NCBI GenBank assembly: GCA_002270565.1
Contig: NQMI01000007.1
Location: 496,001 to 560,000 of the forward strand
DNA: 64,000 bases
Origin: Stenocarpella maydis
Lineage: Eukaryota; Ascomycota; Sordariomycetes; Diaporthales; Diaporthaceae
Reading direction: 5' to 3'
The notes below the pieces were generated by a model. The model saw nothing but the letters and a program-made list of their open reading frames with translations. It had not been told where the DNA came from and made no database searches. The translations under genes and the position numbers were made by a program. Shown piece by piece: positions 10,531-21,987 of this stretch; position 1 is the first letter of the stretch, and each line of letters opens with the position of its first letter.

Positions 10531-13500
10531 CTACAGTCCCCATGTCTTGATCCATGCTGCCATGTTCTTTTGTGTGATAGGGCCCAGGTTGGCCGCAGTG
10601 GGGCTGTCGCGCACGAGTTCGTCGGTCGCGAAGTTCATGGCTGCCTCGGTGGAAAGGAAACCCTTGTAGAAGTCGGCCAGCTTCGCGCCGGGGTTCTCGT
10701 CCAGGACGTGCGCGCTCGTGTCCTTGGTCTTGTCAAGACGGGCGAGCCACTCCTCCAGGGGCACGACCTCGGACACGAGGCCCCTCACGGCGGGGAGCAG
10801 CTCCTCCTCCCACGTGGTGACCGTGGGATTCACGACGTTGTAGACCGGGGTGCGGCCGGCCTCGCCCCTGTGGCCCTCGACGGCGTCGACCAGGTCGCTC
10901 GTGATCCTCGCCAGCTCGTCCACGGGGATCCAGTCGACCTTCTGGCCGATGGTGGCGGGGGCGACCCCCAGGAACTTGGAGCTCACGACGATGCTGGGGA
11001 GCCACTCCCAGATGTTCCACGCGCCGCCGCCGGCCAGGGGGCCCGACACCTGGCCGACGCGCAACACGGCGGCGGCGGACGGCAGGCCCGCCGCGGCGCA
11101 CGAGGCCGTGAACTGGTGCGTCATGCGCTCGCAGACGAACTTGGCCGAGCCGTAGCCCTCGAGGGCGAGGTCCTTGGCCTCGTCGCGGTCGAAGATGATC
11201 TCAGGGACCGGGTTCCGCGGGCTCGACCTGCGCACCGAGGCACCGATGCTCGAGATGAAGAGGAATGAGGGGTGCCGCCTGCCCGCGAGGGCGACCTCAA
11301 GGAGGTTGAGGGTCCCGACGAACTGGGGCTCGAACTGGGCCACCGTCATGAGGAAGTTGACCGGGAAGGCGTTGTGCACGATGGAGGTGGTCTCGCGCAG
11401 GAGGAGGTTGTACTCGTCGTCGGCCAGTCCGAGCCTCGGGGCTGCGACGTCCATCCTCATGAACACCACGCGGCCCGCGTCGATGGCGGGCTGCAGGGCT
11501 GGCAGGCCCCTTGAGCTGAGGGCCTTGGTCTGCCGCTCCTGCGCGTCGGCGGCCCGGTTGAGGCAGATCACCTTGCTGACATCCGGCCGGGCGAGGAGCG
11601 TCGCGAGGAGGTAGCTCCCCAGGGAGCCGGTCGTGCCGGTGACGGCGACGACCTGCCCCGGGGCGTGGCCGGTGGCCTGGTGCCCGTTCAGCCCGTTCTG
11701 CTGCACGCGCCGCTCGACGAGCCTCCTCACCTCAGCCTCGTACTTGTCCACCATCTCCACCGCCTCGTTGGACCCGCCCTCGCCGCCGGCGCCGGCGCCG
11801 TCAGTCTCGGAGAGGAGCTTCGACAGGCTCTGCGCCATCCTGCGGGGCGTCGGCGCCGTGTACATGAGCCTGATGCCGATCTGGCCGAGCTTTTGCTCGG
11901 GCGTGCCGAAGGCCCTCAGGGCGGCCTTGAGCCGCGACGACAGGGACGCCACGGCGAACGAGTCCATGCCGAAGGCGAAGGCGTCGTCGTCGGCTCCCAG
12001 GCCCCCCTCCTCCCTCTCCAGCACCTGCGCGTACAGGTCCTGCAGGAACGGGACCAGGTCCTCGGCGGAAGTGGACCTGACCGGGGGGAGGCCACTTGTC
12101 AATAGGCCCTGCTCGGACTGGGTGTAGAGGTCGTCGATCTCCTTCTGGTACGTGGCCACGGTGAGCCGCCGCTGGATGCTGCCCTTGGGGGACCGCGAGA
12201 AGGGCTTGTCCTTCTTGGTGAAGAGCACGAGCTCCTTGGGGACCCTGCCAAACTTGGGCGCCTCGTGGTTGGCCTCGTCGATCGTCGGCCACAGCCTGGC
12301 CAGCGTCGCCTCCCTCCACCGCGACTCGGCCTCGGGGGACTCGAATGGCCGGCCCGGGTAGCAGCTCTCGTCGAGCTCGACGAGGAGGCAGAGGCGGAAG
12401 CGCCGCTCGCCCGCGAGCATCACGGCCGTGATGTCCGGGTGGCCCCCGATCCTGTCCTCCATGCTTTTGGGGTCGAACTTGAGCCCGTTGCTCATGGCGA
12501 TCCAGTTGTCGGCCCGGCCGCGGTACACCCACCACCCGGATCCGTCGCCCACTGGCGAGAAGAGGTCCTTGGTGCGGTACTCCTTGAGGTCCGGGTAGCT
12601 GTGGAAGATGAGATGCGTCCTCTCGATCAGCTCCGTCCGCGGGTACACCAGCTCGTACAGGCCCGGCTCCCTCTCCTCCATCCGCTGGCCCATCTCGATA
12701 AACCTAAAGGCATCCCAGTACTTGTTGTCGGCCGACGCCTCCGTGTGGTACATGGAGGCCTCGGTCGACCCGATAAAGTTGATGAGGTGCGGCACGGCCT
12801 CGGCGACCTTGCTGCCCGAGGTTGGGTTCATTGGTCCTCCGCCGTAGGCGACGTGCCGCATCGTCCTGAGCGCGTCCATGCCCGGCTCGTACTTGAGCAT
12901 GTTCTCGAGGATCGACGGCGCGAGCATGGCGCAGTCGGGGCGGGTGACCTGCAGCATCCCGGCCACGTTCTCGGAGGTGAGGCGGGTGCCCGGAGCAGGG
13001 ACGATCAGTGACTTTACTCCGGTGACGATACTTGCGAGGAAGCAGATCATGCCGCCGGCCTAAACTCTCGTCAGCTTTGTCAAGGATACAATGGTGCTCG
13101 GGCGTCCTGGGGTTGTGCGCACGTGATAAAATGGGAAGGATGTGAAGAGCCTCGTCCCGGACCAGAGCTGCTCGTACACCAGCTCGTCGGTCGAGCCGGC
13201 CGGCCGGATGCTGCGGTCGACGTGGGACGCGAAGACTGGGAAGGCCGAGTGTGTCCAGTAGATGGGCTTGGGGTGGCCCGTAGTTCCGGATGTGTGCAGG
13301 CCCATGAATGGCTTGTTCTTGGCTTCGTCGAAATTATATGTGAAAGGGAAGTCGTCGACTCTGTCTTTGCTCAGGAAATCCTCGTATTTCGGTACTTCGA
13401 CCCATCGCATGTCGTCCTTTGTCGCGGCGTGCAAGTCCTTCAGCATTTCGAAGCCCTCGGTACTGAAGAACATTGTCTTTGCGCCGACATCTTTGAAGAG

Positions 13501-13870
13501 CATCTGGTTCGCGTTGGCAGTGTTGCTCGGTGATGGTAAAACAGCCTGAGGATTGGTCAGTCGGTCATACTGCTTGTGAGCGGACTTTTATACATACGCA
13601 TTTTCCAGCCTTCATTGCAGCCAGAGCCCAGATGTAATATCTCAAGTCCATCCGTCCCATATAAAAGAACTTCTCTTCATCCTCGGCCAAGTTGTTGGAC
13701 AGAAACCATGCCGCCCTGTTGGCCGCGTTATCAAAGTCGGCATAGCTCAGTTCCAGGACAACACCCTCGGGGTTTGTGACGACGAAGAAAGGGTCGCTCT
13801 GATTTATTCTCTCCCTCTTGATAAAGTTCGGCAAGAGTCCCTTCTCTGTGGTCCGCCAAATGTCCGACAT
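10531..13870 (-). CDS. NRPS-like carboxylate reductase (adenylation-thiolation-reductase)
   Basis: Three exons read on the minus strand, 13870-13598, 13545-13123 and 13059-10531, give 1074 residues. Both introns (52 and 63 bp, GTATGT/CTCAG and GTGCGC/TTTAG) are phase 0, and the second restores the A-domain motif FPFYHAGGMICF. The A domain (~15-560) has LHTSGTTGHPKP (~174) and KGSIQRR. A carrier domain follows with GMDSF, whose Ser (~598) would carry phosphopantetheine. The C-terminal NAD(P)-binding reductase has TGTTGSLGSYLL (~704) and YGSAK (~868). Enzymes of this form activate an acid as AMP ester, load it on the carrier and release aldehyde or alcohol. The substrate cannot be read from sequence. 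Exon 3 is very GC-rich. No PKS or other backbone gene is adjacent, so it may act alone. Confidence 0.9.
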
Positions 13871-14783
13871 TTTAAATAGAAGCCGAATGTAAAACTGTAA
13901 ACTATGAATATGAACACGACAAGCTGGTCAGCCAAGGATCAATAAGCTTAACTATATATTCTAGAACAATTCACAAATGTCTGGGAACCGGAAGCGAAAG
14001 TCAAACGTGTCTTTGCACACTTTATATAATGGCAGCAGGTTGGACACGATGGCTCTGCCATAAGGTTTCGTCACTCATACACACGCACGCCGACAACCCA
14101 CGTTCTGTGAACATCCGTGTGCGCCACCAGGTCGCTCGCCATCAGAGCCTCAAACCGAGCCTCCGAGAGCACAGAGCAAGGGCCCCACATCCAGTGATGG
14201 ACCCCATCGTGGAAAGGGTGCGCTCAGGGTGGGCCCGGTCGTGCCACCGTATCGATGTCACAATGTCATTACCAGGGAGGAAAAAAGGAAAATTATCACC
14301 GGGGGCCGAACGAGAGTGGGCAGACAGGGATGGGGGGCCCGGAACACTGGCAGTGCGGCCGACGACAGACGTCAGGATCGCGAGGGCGTTCCCACACTTC
14401 CAACCTAGGCAGGCTTTTTTTCTCTCAGAGCTGCCTTCCATCCGGCCCCTTCCCTGCATCCGGCCGGCTCGTGTGGATCGCGGGCAGATCCGCAGTACCC
14501 CCACCGCCATACCTGCGGTTTCGCCGCGGGCGCAAAGGCGCGAAGGGGGGGGAGGGATGAAGAGCCCCTGAAACGGTCGCCGCCCTGCGCAGGCCGCGAT
14601 ACGATGGGGGATTTGCTCGCCAGAGAGACCCGAACAAGGCTGCCAGGTGGTGTTCGGAGCCGACATCCCACGCACCGGTGGTACTCAAAGAGGAAGTCCC
14701 GTTACAGTGGAGTACCGAGATGGATTCTGCGACGGGTGAAGTGTTGCGGATGATGGTGCATGCGACTGATTCCTAATGCATTA
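13871..14783. other. Promoter-side intergenic region
   Basis: Upstream flank of the A-T-R reductase, ending at the TA next to the transposon terminus at 14784. No gene seen. Confidence 0.45.
13948..13960 (-). promoter_or_regulatory. Possible TATA element of the A-T-R reductase gene
   Basis: On the minus strand the sequence reads AATATATAG about 80-90 bp before the ATG at 13870. Position and composition fit a TATA box; nothing else supports it. Confidence 0.35.
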
Positions 14784-14811
14784 ACATCGTGGACCCCCAT
14801 TCGGCCCCCCC
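14784..14811 (+). repeat. Left terminal inverted repeat of the pogo/Fot1-like element
   Basis: It reads ACATCGTGGACCCCCATTCG followed by GCC and a C run, preceded by TA. It pairs with the right terminus apart from one T missing here. Confidence 0.9.
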
Positions 14812-16586
14812 TTCGACCACCAAACCCGACATGCCATTATTCCCAACTTCAATTGCCCGCCACAATGATGACACCCTCTTCCGCTGGTATTGAGGAATTT
14901 TCAGAAGCCTCGCTATCGGGGATATCTCCCCGGCTTCAATTTTGGCCTTCTGAATAGCCTTAATATCGGCAAAAGCCGCATTTGGGTCAATTATAACCTT
15001 CCTCTTCCGAAGCGCCCTGCTGGCCTTAATTTGACTTATAAGCTCCTTGTTTTTTCTTGAGGACATCATTAAGTTAAATTCTTTCTGATTATACTCCTTA
15101 ATAACTTTTCTGAAAAGGTATTGTTGTGTGGGGCTTGAGTGTTTCTTACAAGCATAAATGTAGAGTAATAACCTTAACTCTTATGATTGCCTGGGCGTCT
15201 GAATAATGGGCTCCTGGGGCTGGGAAAAATAGTATAGTGCTCCGTTTTCATCGATAAAGCTACTTCTGGTACTGGAATCTTGAGATCTTTCCTTTATTTG
15301 GTGGTTTTTAAGGATAAAGTTGCTTAAGAGCCCTCTTACCTAATTCACCGGCTATAACCCTGTTGCCCTCTACCTAGAATGAATATTTGAAGCTGTAAAT
15401 ACCTCTTTGCGTGCTTGCTGATAGCAATAAAGAAATCGTTGCTTTGCTATAATTGTAGAGGTATTATGTTGTTTGAGGAGATGCAATTTCCTTTAGAATG
15501 CCTGCTTGAGTGGGCCGAATATGGTAATATTAAGAGGTTATAGAATGTGGGTTGTATGTGCTGGTAAGAAAACAATATATATGTGATTCTTGAAGCATTT
15601 TATATAAAATCAATAGTGGTGTGAGTGTGGTGCCTGTTAATTACTAATAAATGCTACTTGTTTGGGTTAATTGGGGCTGTCTGGGGTATATAGATCTTCC
15701 TTAACTACTTAATAGCGATTGCTTCCTCTATCCACCCCTTCTTTGTTACCGTGAATTGCCAACCTCCTAAATCTTTAAGGGCAATTAGAAATTACTGCTG
15801 CTGAATGCTTTTCCCTTTAAAAATAATCAATGGGACTAGTACTCTGCCTAAGGCGTTGATATACTTGAGGAAGGAGGTCCATGCTTGGGAATTATAGTCT
15901 AATTGGGTAATTGGGCTGCCCTTTAAATAGCTGAAAATGAGGGCTTCTTTTGAGTGACCCTCTATAATCCCGCCCTCATTGGCATTCTAGCGGTTACTTG
16001 GTTTGATTAACTTCATAATGGGCAGCTTGAGGAGGTTAAACTAAGACCTGATATTTGCCTTTATAGCTGCCCGAATCCTTAAGGCTTCAATATGCTAATT
16101 CCTCCTTAATTGAAGTTCCAGGTGATGAGAGAGGAAGCCCTGAAGCCAATATTTTCTAAGGGGAGGGTGGTCTTTATTTGGGAAGGTGAAACGGGCTGCT
16201 AGATCCTGCAGATTAAATCGGGTTAGGGCAAGCCCTAATTGACTCTAATTGATAATAAATAAAGCTAATTAAGCCTTTTGAACTTTAGAAATAAGCTGCT
16301 GAGGGCGGGAAGCTTTATAACGGCTTATATGGCTATCAAGGCGACTATAAAGGGTAGTCTGAGGAATATGCTAGATCTTAGAGGCCCGCCTAATTGGTAT
16401 GCCATCCTTAATTGCTGTAATGGTATTATTAAGTTTATCTTTAGAATATTGCTTTATGATGGTTTAGTTGAGTTACATATAAAGTTTAGTGATTAGAAAA
16501 AAATCCCTTATTAAGATATTTAAGTTTTTCTGTGGGGTGGGTACAGACGCGTTCATATGTGTACGCGAATGTGGGGGTGTTGAAAT

Positions 16587-16620
16587 GGGGGGGGGGGGCC
16601 GAAATGGGGGTCCACGATGT
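16587..16620 (-). repeat. Right terminal inverted repeat of the pogo/Fot1-like element
   Basis: On the minus strand it reads ACATCGTGGACCCCCATTTC, then GGCC and a C run longer than on the left. It is followed by TA at 16621. The G/C homopolymer differs in length between the two ends. Confidence 0.9.
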
Positions 16621-17023
16621 TACGTCTGCTCATTGCGACTGATAGCTGCGTTAGCCAATAGCTGAAACCCGTGTCTACAAGATGACCTCTGATGAGAAAT
16701 TAGAAATAAAGCTGACGGCCAGCTTAAAAACCACTCCTTCACCCTAGCCAGGTCTCCGTATGCCGAGAAGCTCAAGCAGCTCTCCTGTTGTTTTCATGAT
16801 GGCAGAGTTGGCCGCATTTTGCGCTTGCTGCTGTAAGTCCGTACTCATCAGTAACAGGTCCAAAAGTCAATCAGGCCGGTTGAGAGCGTACCTCGCCGGG
16901 CTTCCGTGTTGCAGATCGAGGACTATCATCCACCGTGATCAATTAGAATCCGTTCAGGCAATACCGTTTACAAATGGGCAAGTGTGAAATCAACCTAAAA
17001 GGTGTCCTGTCTCACACAGCTGG
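16621..17023. other. Intergenic between transposon and coiled-coil gene
   Basis: A 400-bp spacer containing the 3' flank of the minus-strand coiled-coil gene. The small plus-strand frame at 16760-16987 has no domain character. Confidence 0.4.
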
Positions 17024-17701
17024 CTAGTGAGACGTCGGGCTCGCGGTCTCTGATTTCGCCGCTCCGTTGGGTTGCTCGGCCTCGCGGCGGGAGCTTGCAG
17101 CAGCCTCGAGCTCTTCAATCCTTCGGAGAAGCCTCTGACGATCCTCCAAGTGTCTGTCCCTCTCATCAAGCAGCATGTCGATCCGAGCCCCAGCCGACAA
17201 CAGGCTTTCCACACCCTCGACAACCGCTTGAAAAAAATTGAGATGGTTGACAAAGCCCTCGGCTGCGTTGTTAAGCCCACGTATGTCGGCTCCAAGGCCC
17301 TCGGTCGGGATCTTTAGCTCCTTGGACGCATCGCGCAACTGGACGAATTGGGTTCGCATCTCCTTGTGCTTCTCGCGAAGCAGCTTCTTCTTGGTACTGA
17401 GATTCTCGTCCTGGGTAGAGGGATCCTCGTTCTCGACGTAAATAGCTTTGAATATGGTGCTAATCTCCGCATGGCGATGGTTGAAGTTGCTATTCTCGTT
17501 GGCAAGCATGGTGCGTATGCTGTCTCTTGCACGGTTGATAGTAGCCAGGAGTGTCTCGATGGTGTCTCCATCCTGGGCGATCACGATGTCAGCACAGCCT
17601 CTTGGAAGCATAACGCGGCCTTAGATTGTGGCATTGACGGGTTTGAAAGAGCTGGCACAGGAGACGAGATGACTTACAGCGGTGACTGAAGACGAGGCCA
17701 T
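17024..17701 (-). CDS. Small coiled-coil protein A, function unknown
   Basis: Two exons on the minus strand, 17701-17678 (MASSSVTA) and 17572-17024, give 190 residues. The intron (17573-17677, GTAAGT to CCCAG, 105 bp) is phase 0 and joins to DGDTIETLLATINRARDS. Other acceptors were tried and either leave the frame or meet a stop. The protein is mostly helical and charged: a first helical block (ETLLATINRARDSIRTMLAN), a basic/acidic middle (TKKKLLREKHKEMRTQFVQL) and a C-terminal coiled coil with heptad Leu (DERDRHLEDRQRLLRRIEEL). It has no signal peptide or membrane segment. The next gene at 18.4-18.9 kb has the same exon plan. I do not recognise the family; a structural or adaptor role would be a guess. 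Confidence 0.7.
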
Positions 17702-18382
17702 GTTGGCGGTAGGCAGCCGAAGTAATTAGAGCTAAGGAATCCAACGCTACAGGCTCTATGAGAGCAGAATCCAGACCGAGGGGGCCGGCTTCGAGGGCTG
17801 GTTGAGCATAAGATTAACGTCGGCCGTTGCGCTTAATCATAGCGAGGGAGTTGCCCACCCCCGAATCAAAGCGTGAAAAGGGCAACAACGAGGAGCGGCC
17901 TCCTCACCCAAGAGCTACGGGCGCGTAGTCACCTCCTTCCTCGCCACCTTAGTATCGATGATATCCTCCCCGAGGTACATATAGTATATCAAGAAATACG
18001 TCGATTGATCACTCCACGCACTCGATTCAAAATCTGACAGGGCAATTTCCTCGCCACGCTTAAAAAGGACCTAGTGGATCTCGTTGTGAACAAAATAAAC
18101 TGACGCTAAGAAACCGCCCGTCATGTCTTGCCGCAAGGCCGAGAAGTCCACGGGCGGTGCAAAAACCACTGCACAGTTGTCAGGTCGCTTCGAGTGCTAA
18201 GGTTATGACAGCGCCCTCCGGTTGAGCCGCTTTGTGATGGTCCCGAGGCAATTGACATTATTCGCTCGAGGTTTTCACAAATACCTTGAGTACTCTGGGT
18301 TCTTTGAAATGAGGATTGGGCTTATATGGACACTCTAATTGTTACAATACACTACCCAGTGTCCCAAAACATCTCCTGCCCT
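17702..18382. other. Intergenic between two coiled-coil genes
   Basis: The 0.68-kb spacer holds the promoter of the coiled-coil gene A and the 3' flank of gene B. No ORF with protein character was found. Confidence 0.4.
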
Positions 18383-18855
18383 CTACTCCTCGGCACCGCC
18401 CCTGTTCTCCATCTTAGCCAGTGCCTGACCGACCAACCTGGCCACCGCCTCCATCACATCCTGTGACTTCTTCAGCTCGCCCACCGAGGAACGGATCTTG
18501 TCCGCGGCGTCACGGCGCTCCAGGTCGGCCTCGACGAGGCGGGCGTACTCAACTACCTCCTCCTCGAACTGCTTCAGCTCGGCGCTCACGGCGCAAAGCT
18601 CGCCCGCCAGCACGTGGAGCTCCTCCCTGTGCCTCTTTATCTTGCGCTCGAGGCTCGTTGCCGATCTCATGACGGCGTGCATTTGGGCTCCGACTTGGGA
18701 GGGCTTGTCCGTTGGCTGGCTGCTGGTGATGAACTGGGGAGAGGTCAGGAATCAAGTCCCCTGCAATTATATGAGGGACCTGAGAAGGAGGATCAAGGAA
18801 AGGGTCGTCATGAGCCGTCGGGAATTCTTACGGTAGGGTTAGTCGACTTCTCCAT
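18383..18855 (-). CDS. Small coiled-coil protein B, function unknown
   Basis: Two exons on the minus strand, 18855-18832 (MEKSTNPT) and 18733-18383, give 124 residues. The intron (18734-18831, GTAAGA to CCCCAG, 98 bp) is phase 0, leading into FITSSQPTDKPSQVGAQMHA. The rest is one long amphipathic helix: SLERKIKRHREELHVLAGEL, then ELKQFEEEVVEYARLVEADL, then a helical end with DVMEAVARLVGQALAKME. There are no membrane or catalytic signatures. It lies 0.68 kb upstream of coiled-coil gene A on the same strand, with an identical 24-nt first coding exon and a similar intron. Alignment by eye shows no clear homology between the two proteins. Function is unknown. Confidence 0.68.
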
Positions 18856-20154
18856 GGCCGTGGCACGTTTGGAAGTTGTTTGATTGATGTTAGAGATCGT
18901 TTGTTGATGGCCCTGGAGGGAGGCAGGGCAAGGTTTGAAGCACGGAGAAGTCATCGATCAAGTGGATTTGGGCAATTGGTCTGTTGGAGCACCAGGTTCT
19001 GCAACAGGACAATCAATTGGGTGTGCTTTTGAAGAGTAAAGTGTTTGTCACATCTACCGGCAGATCTTGAGCCAGGCAACCCCGCATCAATAGTAACATT
19101 TCAACTCCCAACTTAGAAGGACCTTGCAGATAGACGTCAGCCTTGCATGTAACCCAATAATATGAACATGGTTCCTTCTGATCACAACGAGGCGTGCAAA
19201 CTTTGGAAGGAAACGTGGCTTGCTCATTCCTCGCCTGGGCAGGGGGTACACGTACCTACCTAGGTAGGCAGACATTCCAAACGACACCTAGCCAGAGACA
19301 TCTGCGACACAAAGTCATTGCGAACCATACTTCTCGCTGGCCTAAGTTTGCAACGCTTCTGTCGGACGGTTGGTGGCACTGACAGTATGTTGTGAGGGTG
19401 AAGCCAATGAATGTTGTGGACGTACTTTGTTATTTCTGTCCTAAAACAGATATTTCTCCCTGAGCTGGACCCGCTAGTGCATTGACTACAATTGCCCTCA
19501 CTTGATGAGTCTGGTAGTGTCCCTCCTTATGAAGTCTCAAGCTTGGAGGTCCTGAACACCCAGTTTTGATCCTAATTCCAGATGTCCTCCTTGACAAAAA
19601 CACTGCTCAAGTTGTGTGTGACTAATAGACCTCACTTACCCTCTCTCATGTTATTAAAGTACTGCTTAGCACTCTCAGGCGTCCCGTCAACCAGAGTGTG
19701 GACTTTTTCCAAATGTCTACCACCCTTTGGTAGCTTCATTAAGCAGATGGACGGAGCCTTGTCACCCTTCCTTGTCCGAGTCCTCGGGAGCCGTGCAAGA
19801 CGGGTGAGGTTGTCTCTTGATTAGCACGGAACTGTGTAAGCACCCGTACCATCGCCAAGGTACTCAAAGCTGCAAAAGAATTTCATGCTGTTGCCAGTAT
19901 ACCACATTCAAAAGTTAGGATTATGAAGAAATCGTTGGACTGCCTCCAGGTCCACTGTGCCGCGGAGTCTTCGCTTAGTAAGCATCAATCCGACCCAACC
20001 ATTTGACCATCATTCAATGTTCTTTCCGTCTCTGGTCGCTGACTGCGCCGGCCATGTTTGATGTTGGAGGGTCCAGAACCTGTGTTTAGCAGATGTACTC
20101 TCGCACTGGGGTGATATCGTCTTCTCTTTTCCGTCTCACTCCTCAGTCCAAAGC
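18856..20154. other. Intergenic region, divergent promoters
   Basis: 1.3 kb between coiled-coil gene B (minus) and the kinase pseudogene (plus). It carries a TACCTACCTAGGTAGGCA palindromic cluster near 19252-19270. The stretch ~19450-19830 has weakly protein-like frames broken by stops, which I could not assign. Confidence 0.4.
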
Positions 20155-21858
20155 ATGCCGTCACTCCTCTCCCGACTCTTACCACCTCGCGCGGGACGTA
20201 GGGAGGAAACCGTGGCAGCTCCCGAGACCGAGCAACAACAACCTGCCACTGTCGAGCAGTCGTCGCCATCCCGATCACGACGCGCTTCTGATACTACAGC
20301 TCAGCACCTGAGAGAAGCGCAGGATCCTTCCATGTCTTTGAGTTCATGCCTTCGCCTTCCCTCGCCAGCTAGGCAATTTCCCCCCGCCGGATTTCACAAC
20401 TTTTCAAAGTCCTCCCGAATTGATGAAGAGAACCATTTTTGGTATTCCCCTAGAGAATTATACCCTGTTCGTATCGGCGACTTAATTGGACAACGTTACC
20501 AAGTTATAACAAAGTTCGGCTACGGTACCTCATCGACGTCCTGGCTTTGCCGTGACTTGAAGTGAGTACGGTCCAATCTGGAAGGTATCTCCAGTGATCG
20601 GTGTAGAAGTCTCTCTAATCCATTACCCAGGGGCCATAAATACGTCGGGATCAAGGTCTACGCTGCAAACCAAGGCCAGGCCAAGCGGGAGGTTGCCGCT
20701 TTCAAGCATATCCAAGTGGTCTTACACAAGTCTCCGGCGGGGTGTGGCGGCGCTCAATTTATCCGCCTGCTACACAAGAGCTTTGATCTAGAGCACCCCG
20801 AAAGCATGGACAAGAATCTTTGCCTTGTCTATGAGCCTATGGGTGTGTCGCTGGCAGAGCTGAGGAGGGTTGCATGCGATGGTCATGTGCCGCTCGAATT
20901 GCTCAAGCCCATGCTGCCCTATCCATTAGCGGTACTGGACTTCATGCATACCAAAGCCAAGATGGTCCACACTGGTTAGTCACCGATGACCTAGCAGTCA
21001 AAATGGTAGAGAAGATGGTTTGGCATGGTTGCTTACTGATGCTTCACCTAGATATTCAGGAAGGGAACATTATGTTCTCGGTAGATGATGAGGCTGAGCT
21101 CAAAGAAATTGAGGAGGACGAGATCAATCATCCCTCTGCTCGAAAGGCCTACAAGGACGAGGCCGTATTTCTAACCCGCCGAGTATATAGGAGGTTGGCG
21201 ATCCAAAGATAATCGACCTGGGCGAGGCTCGATTCGGGCAGGGTCCTCATGTCGAGGAGGTTATGCCAGATCTTTACGGGGCTCCCGAGATTCTTCTAGG
21301 GCTACCCTGGGATGAAAACATTGATATATGGCCCTTGGGGTTGATGGTAAGCAGCATGTTTCAACCCAGATACAATACAATCTTGGGCTAACATACCTTT
21401 CGAAGGTATGGACGACTGTTGAAGGTCAGAATCTGTTTACCGATAATTCTGGTGGCCGGTCCAAGTCGGCCCTACCACATATGGCGCGTATGATCAGTCT
21501 TCTGGGGCCACCTCCACGGAGCCTTCTCGAAAGAAGTGATAGGACAAAGCATTATTTTTGATAGACATGGTATGTTTTTTGATATTTAAAGCTGGGTAAT
21601 TGGGGACCCAAGGCTTATAGCTTTCGCGCAGGGAAATTCAAAATGAGCCAGAGGGTAAAGCAAACCCCCCTAGAGAATGAGGAAAAGGTGCTTGAGGGAG
21701 AAGACAAGGCCGAATTTCTGCGATTTATTCGACGTATGCTGCAATGAGACCCGTCCAGTCGGCCGTCTGCCGCGGAGCTAGTGAGCGATCCATTCCTCCG
21801 TGTAGATCCCGACGAGGACAACGAGGCCGAAGACCGAGACGAACAAATAAAGAGTTGA
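20155..21858 (+). pseudogene. SRPK-like protein kinase pseudogene
   Basis: Exon 1 (20155-20561) ends GDLIGQRYQVITKFGYGTSS plus TSWLCRDLK, the glycine loop. Exon 2 (20631-20974) has VGIKVYAANQGQAKREVAAF, with the Lys of the VxIKV motif, and LVYEPMG. The intron 20975-21051 joins to HTDIQEGNIMF, the catalytic loop of fungal SRPK-type kinases. Three breaks follow. A frameshift near 21185-21195 separates AVFLTRRVYR from VGDPKIIDLGEARFG. An extra base in the T run at 21555-21559 breaks KHYF-DRHG. TGA at 21745 stands where Trp is expected (RRMLQ-stop-DPSSRPSAAEL). The APE segment reads LYGAPE where this family usually has YRAPE. The ending is VDPDEDNEAEDRDEQIKS. Introns remain recognisable, so inactivation looks fairly recent. 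Sequencing error is unlikely to explain all three breaks. Confidence 0.82.
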
Positions 21859-21987
21859 ACTATGAGAGCTACAGCCAGCCAGTCAAGCAAAAACCGCAGG
21901 GCTCATATGATTGGGCCCCAGTAGTAACAGAAATATATGAATCGTCGCCTTCCCAGGTACAAACCCCGACAGATCTTCCATGTTTGG

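Larger units (their letters stand above)
14784..16620 (-). mobile_element. Decayed pogo/Fot1-like DNA transposon, complete with both ends
   Basis: The 1837-bp element is bounded by inverted repeats starting ACATCGTGGACCCCCAT and is flanked on both sides by TA (14782-14783 and 16621-16622), as for Tc1/pogo insertions. Its inside is AT-rich. Read on the minus strand it gives a broken transposase: a CENP-B-like part (KYWLQGFLSHHLELQLRRN, ~16160-16090), the core NANEGGIIEG (~15986-15957), AWTSFLKYINALGR and LVPLIIFKGK (~15900-15810), and a tail KVIIDPNAAFADIKAIQKAK (~15000-14940) seen in fungal pogo transposases. Several in-frame stops interrupt it, for example at 15987-15989. The codon where the first catalytic Asp is expected reads AAT (Asn, 15978-15980). 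Changes look like C-to-T/G-to-A, so RIP is a likely cause. It is not autonomous. Confidence 0.88.

Noticed and set aside
10570..11268. Long plus-strand frames opposite the A-T-R reductase
   Set aside because: They are shadows of the GC-rich antisense exon; the minus-strand frame carries all motifs.
16278..16496. Plus-strand 72-codon frame inside the transposon
   Set aside because: It lies opposite the decayed transposase, which is encoded on the minus strand.
19582..19824. 80-codon plus-strand frame between coiled-coil gene B and the kinase pseudogene
   Set aside because: Starts and ends at random, no domain; I tried to read it as Tc1-type transposase on both strands without success.
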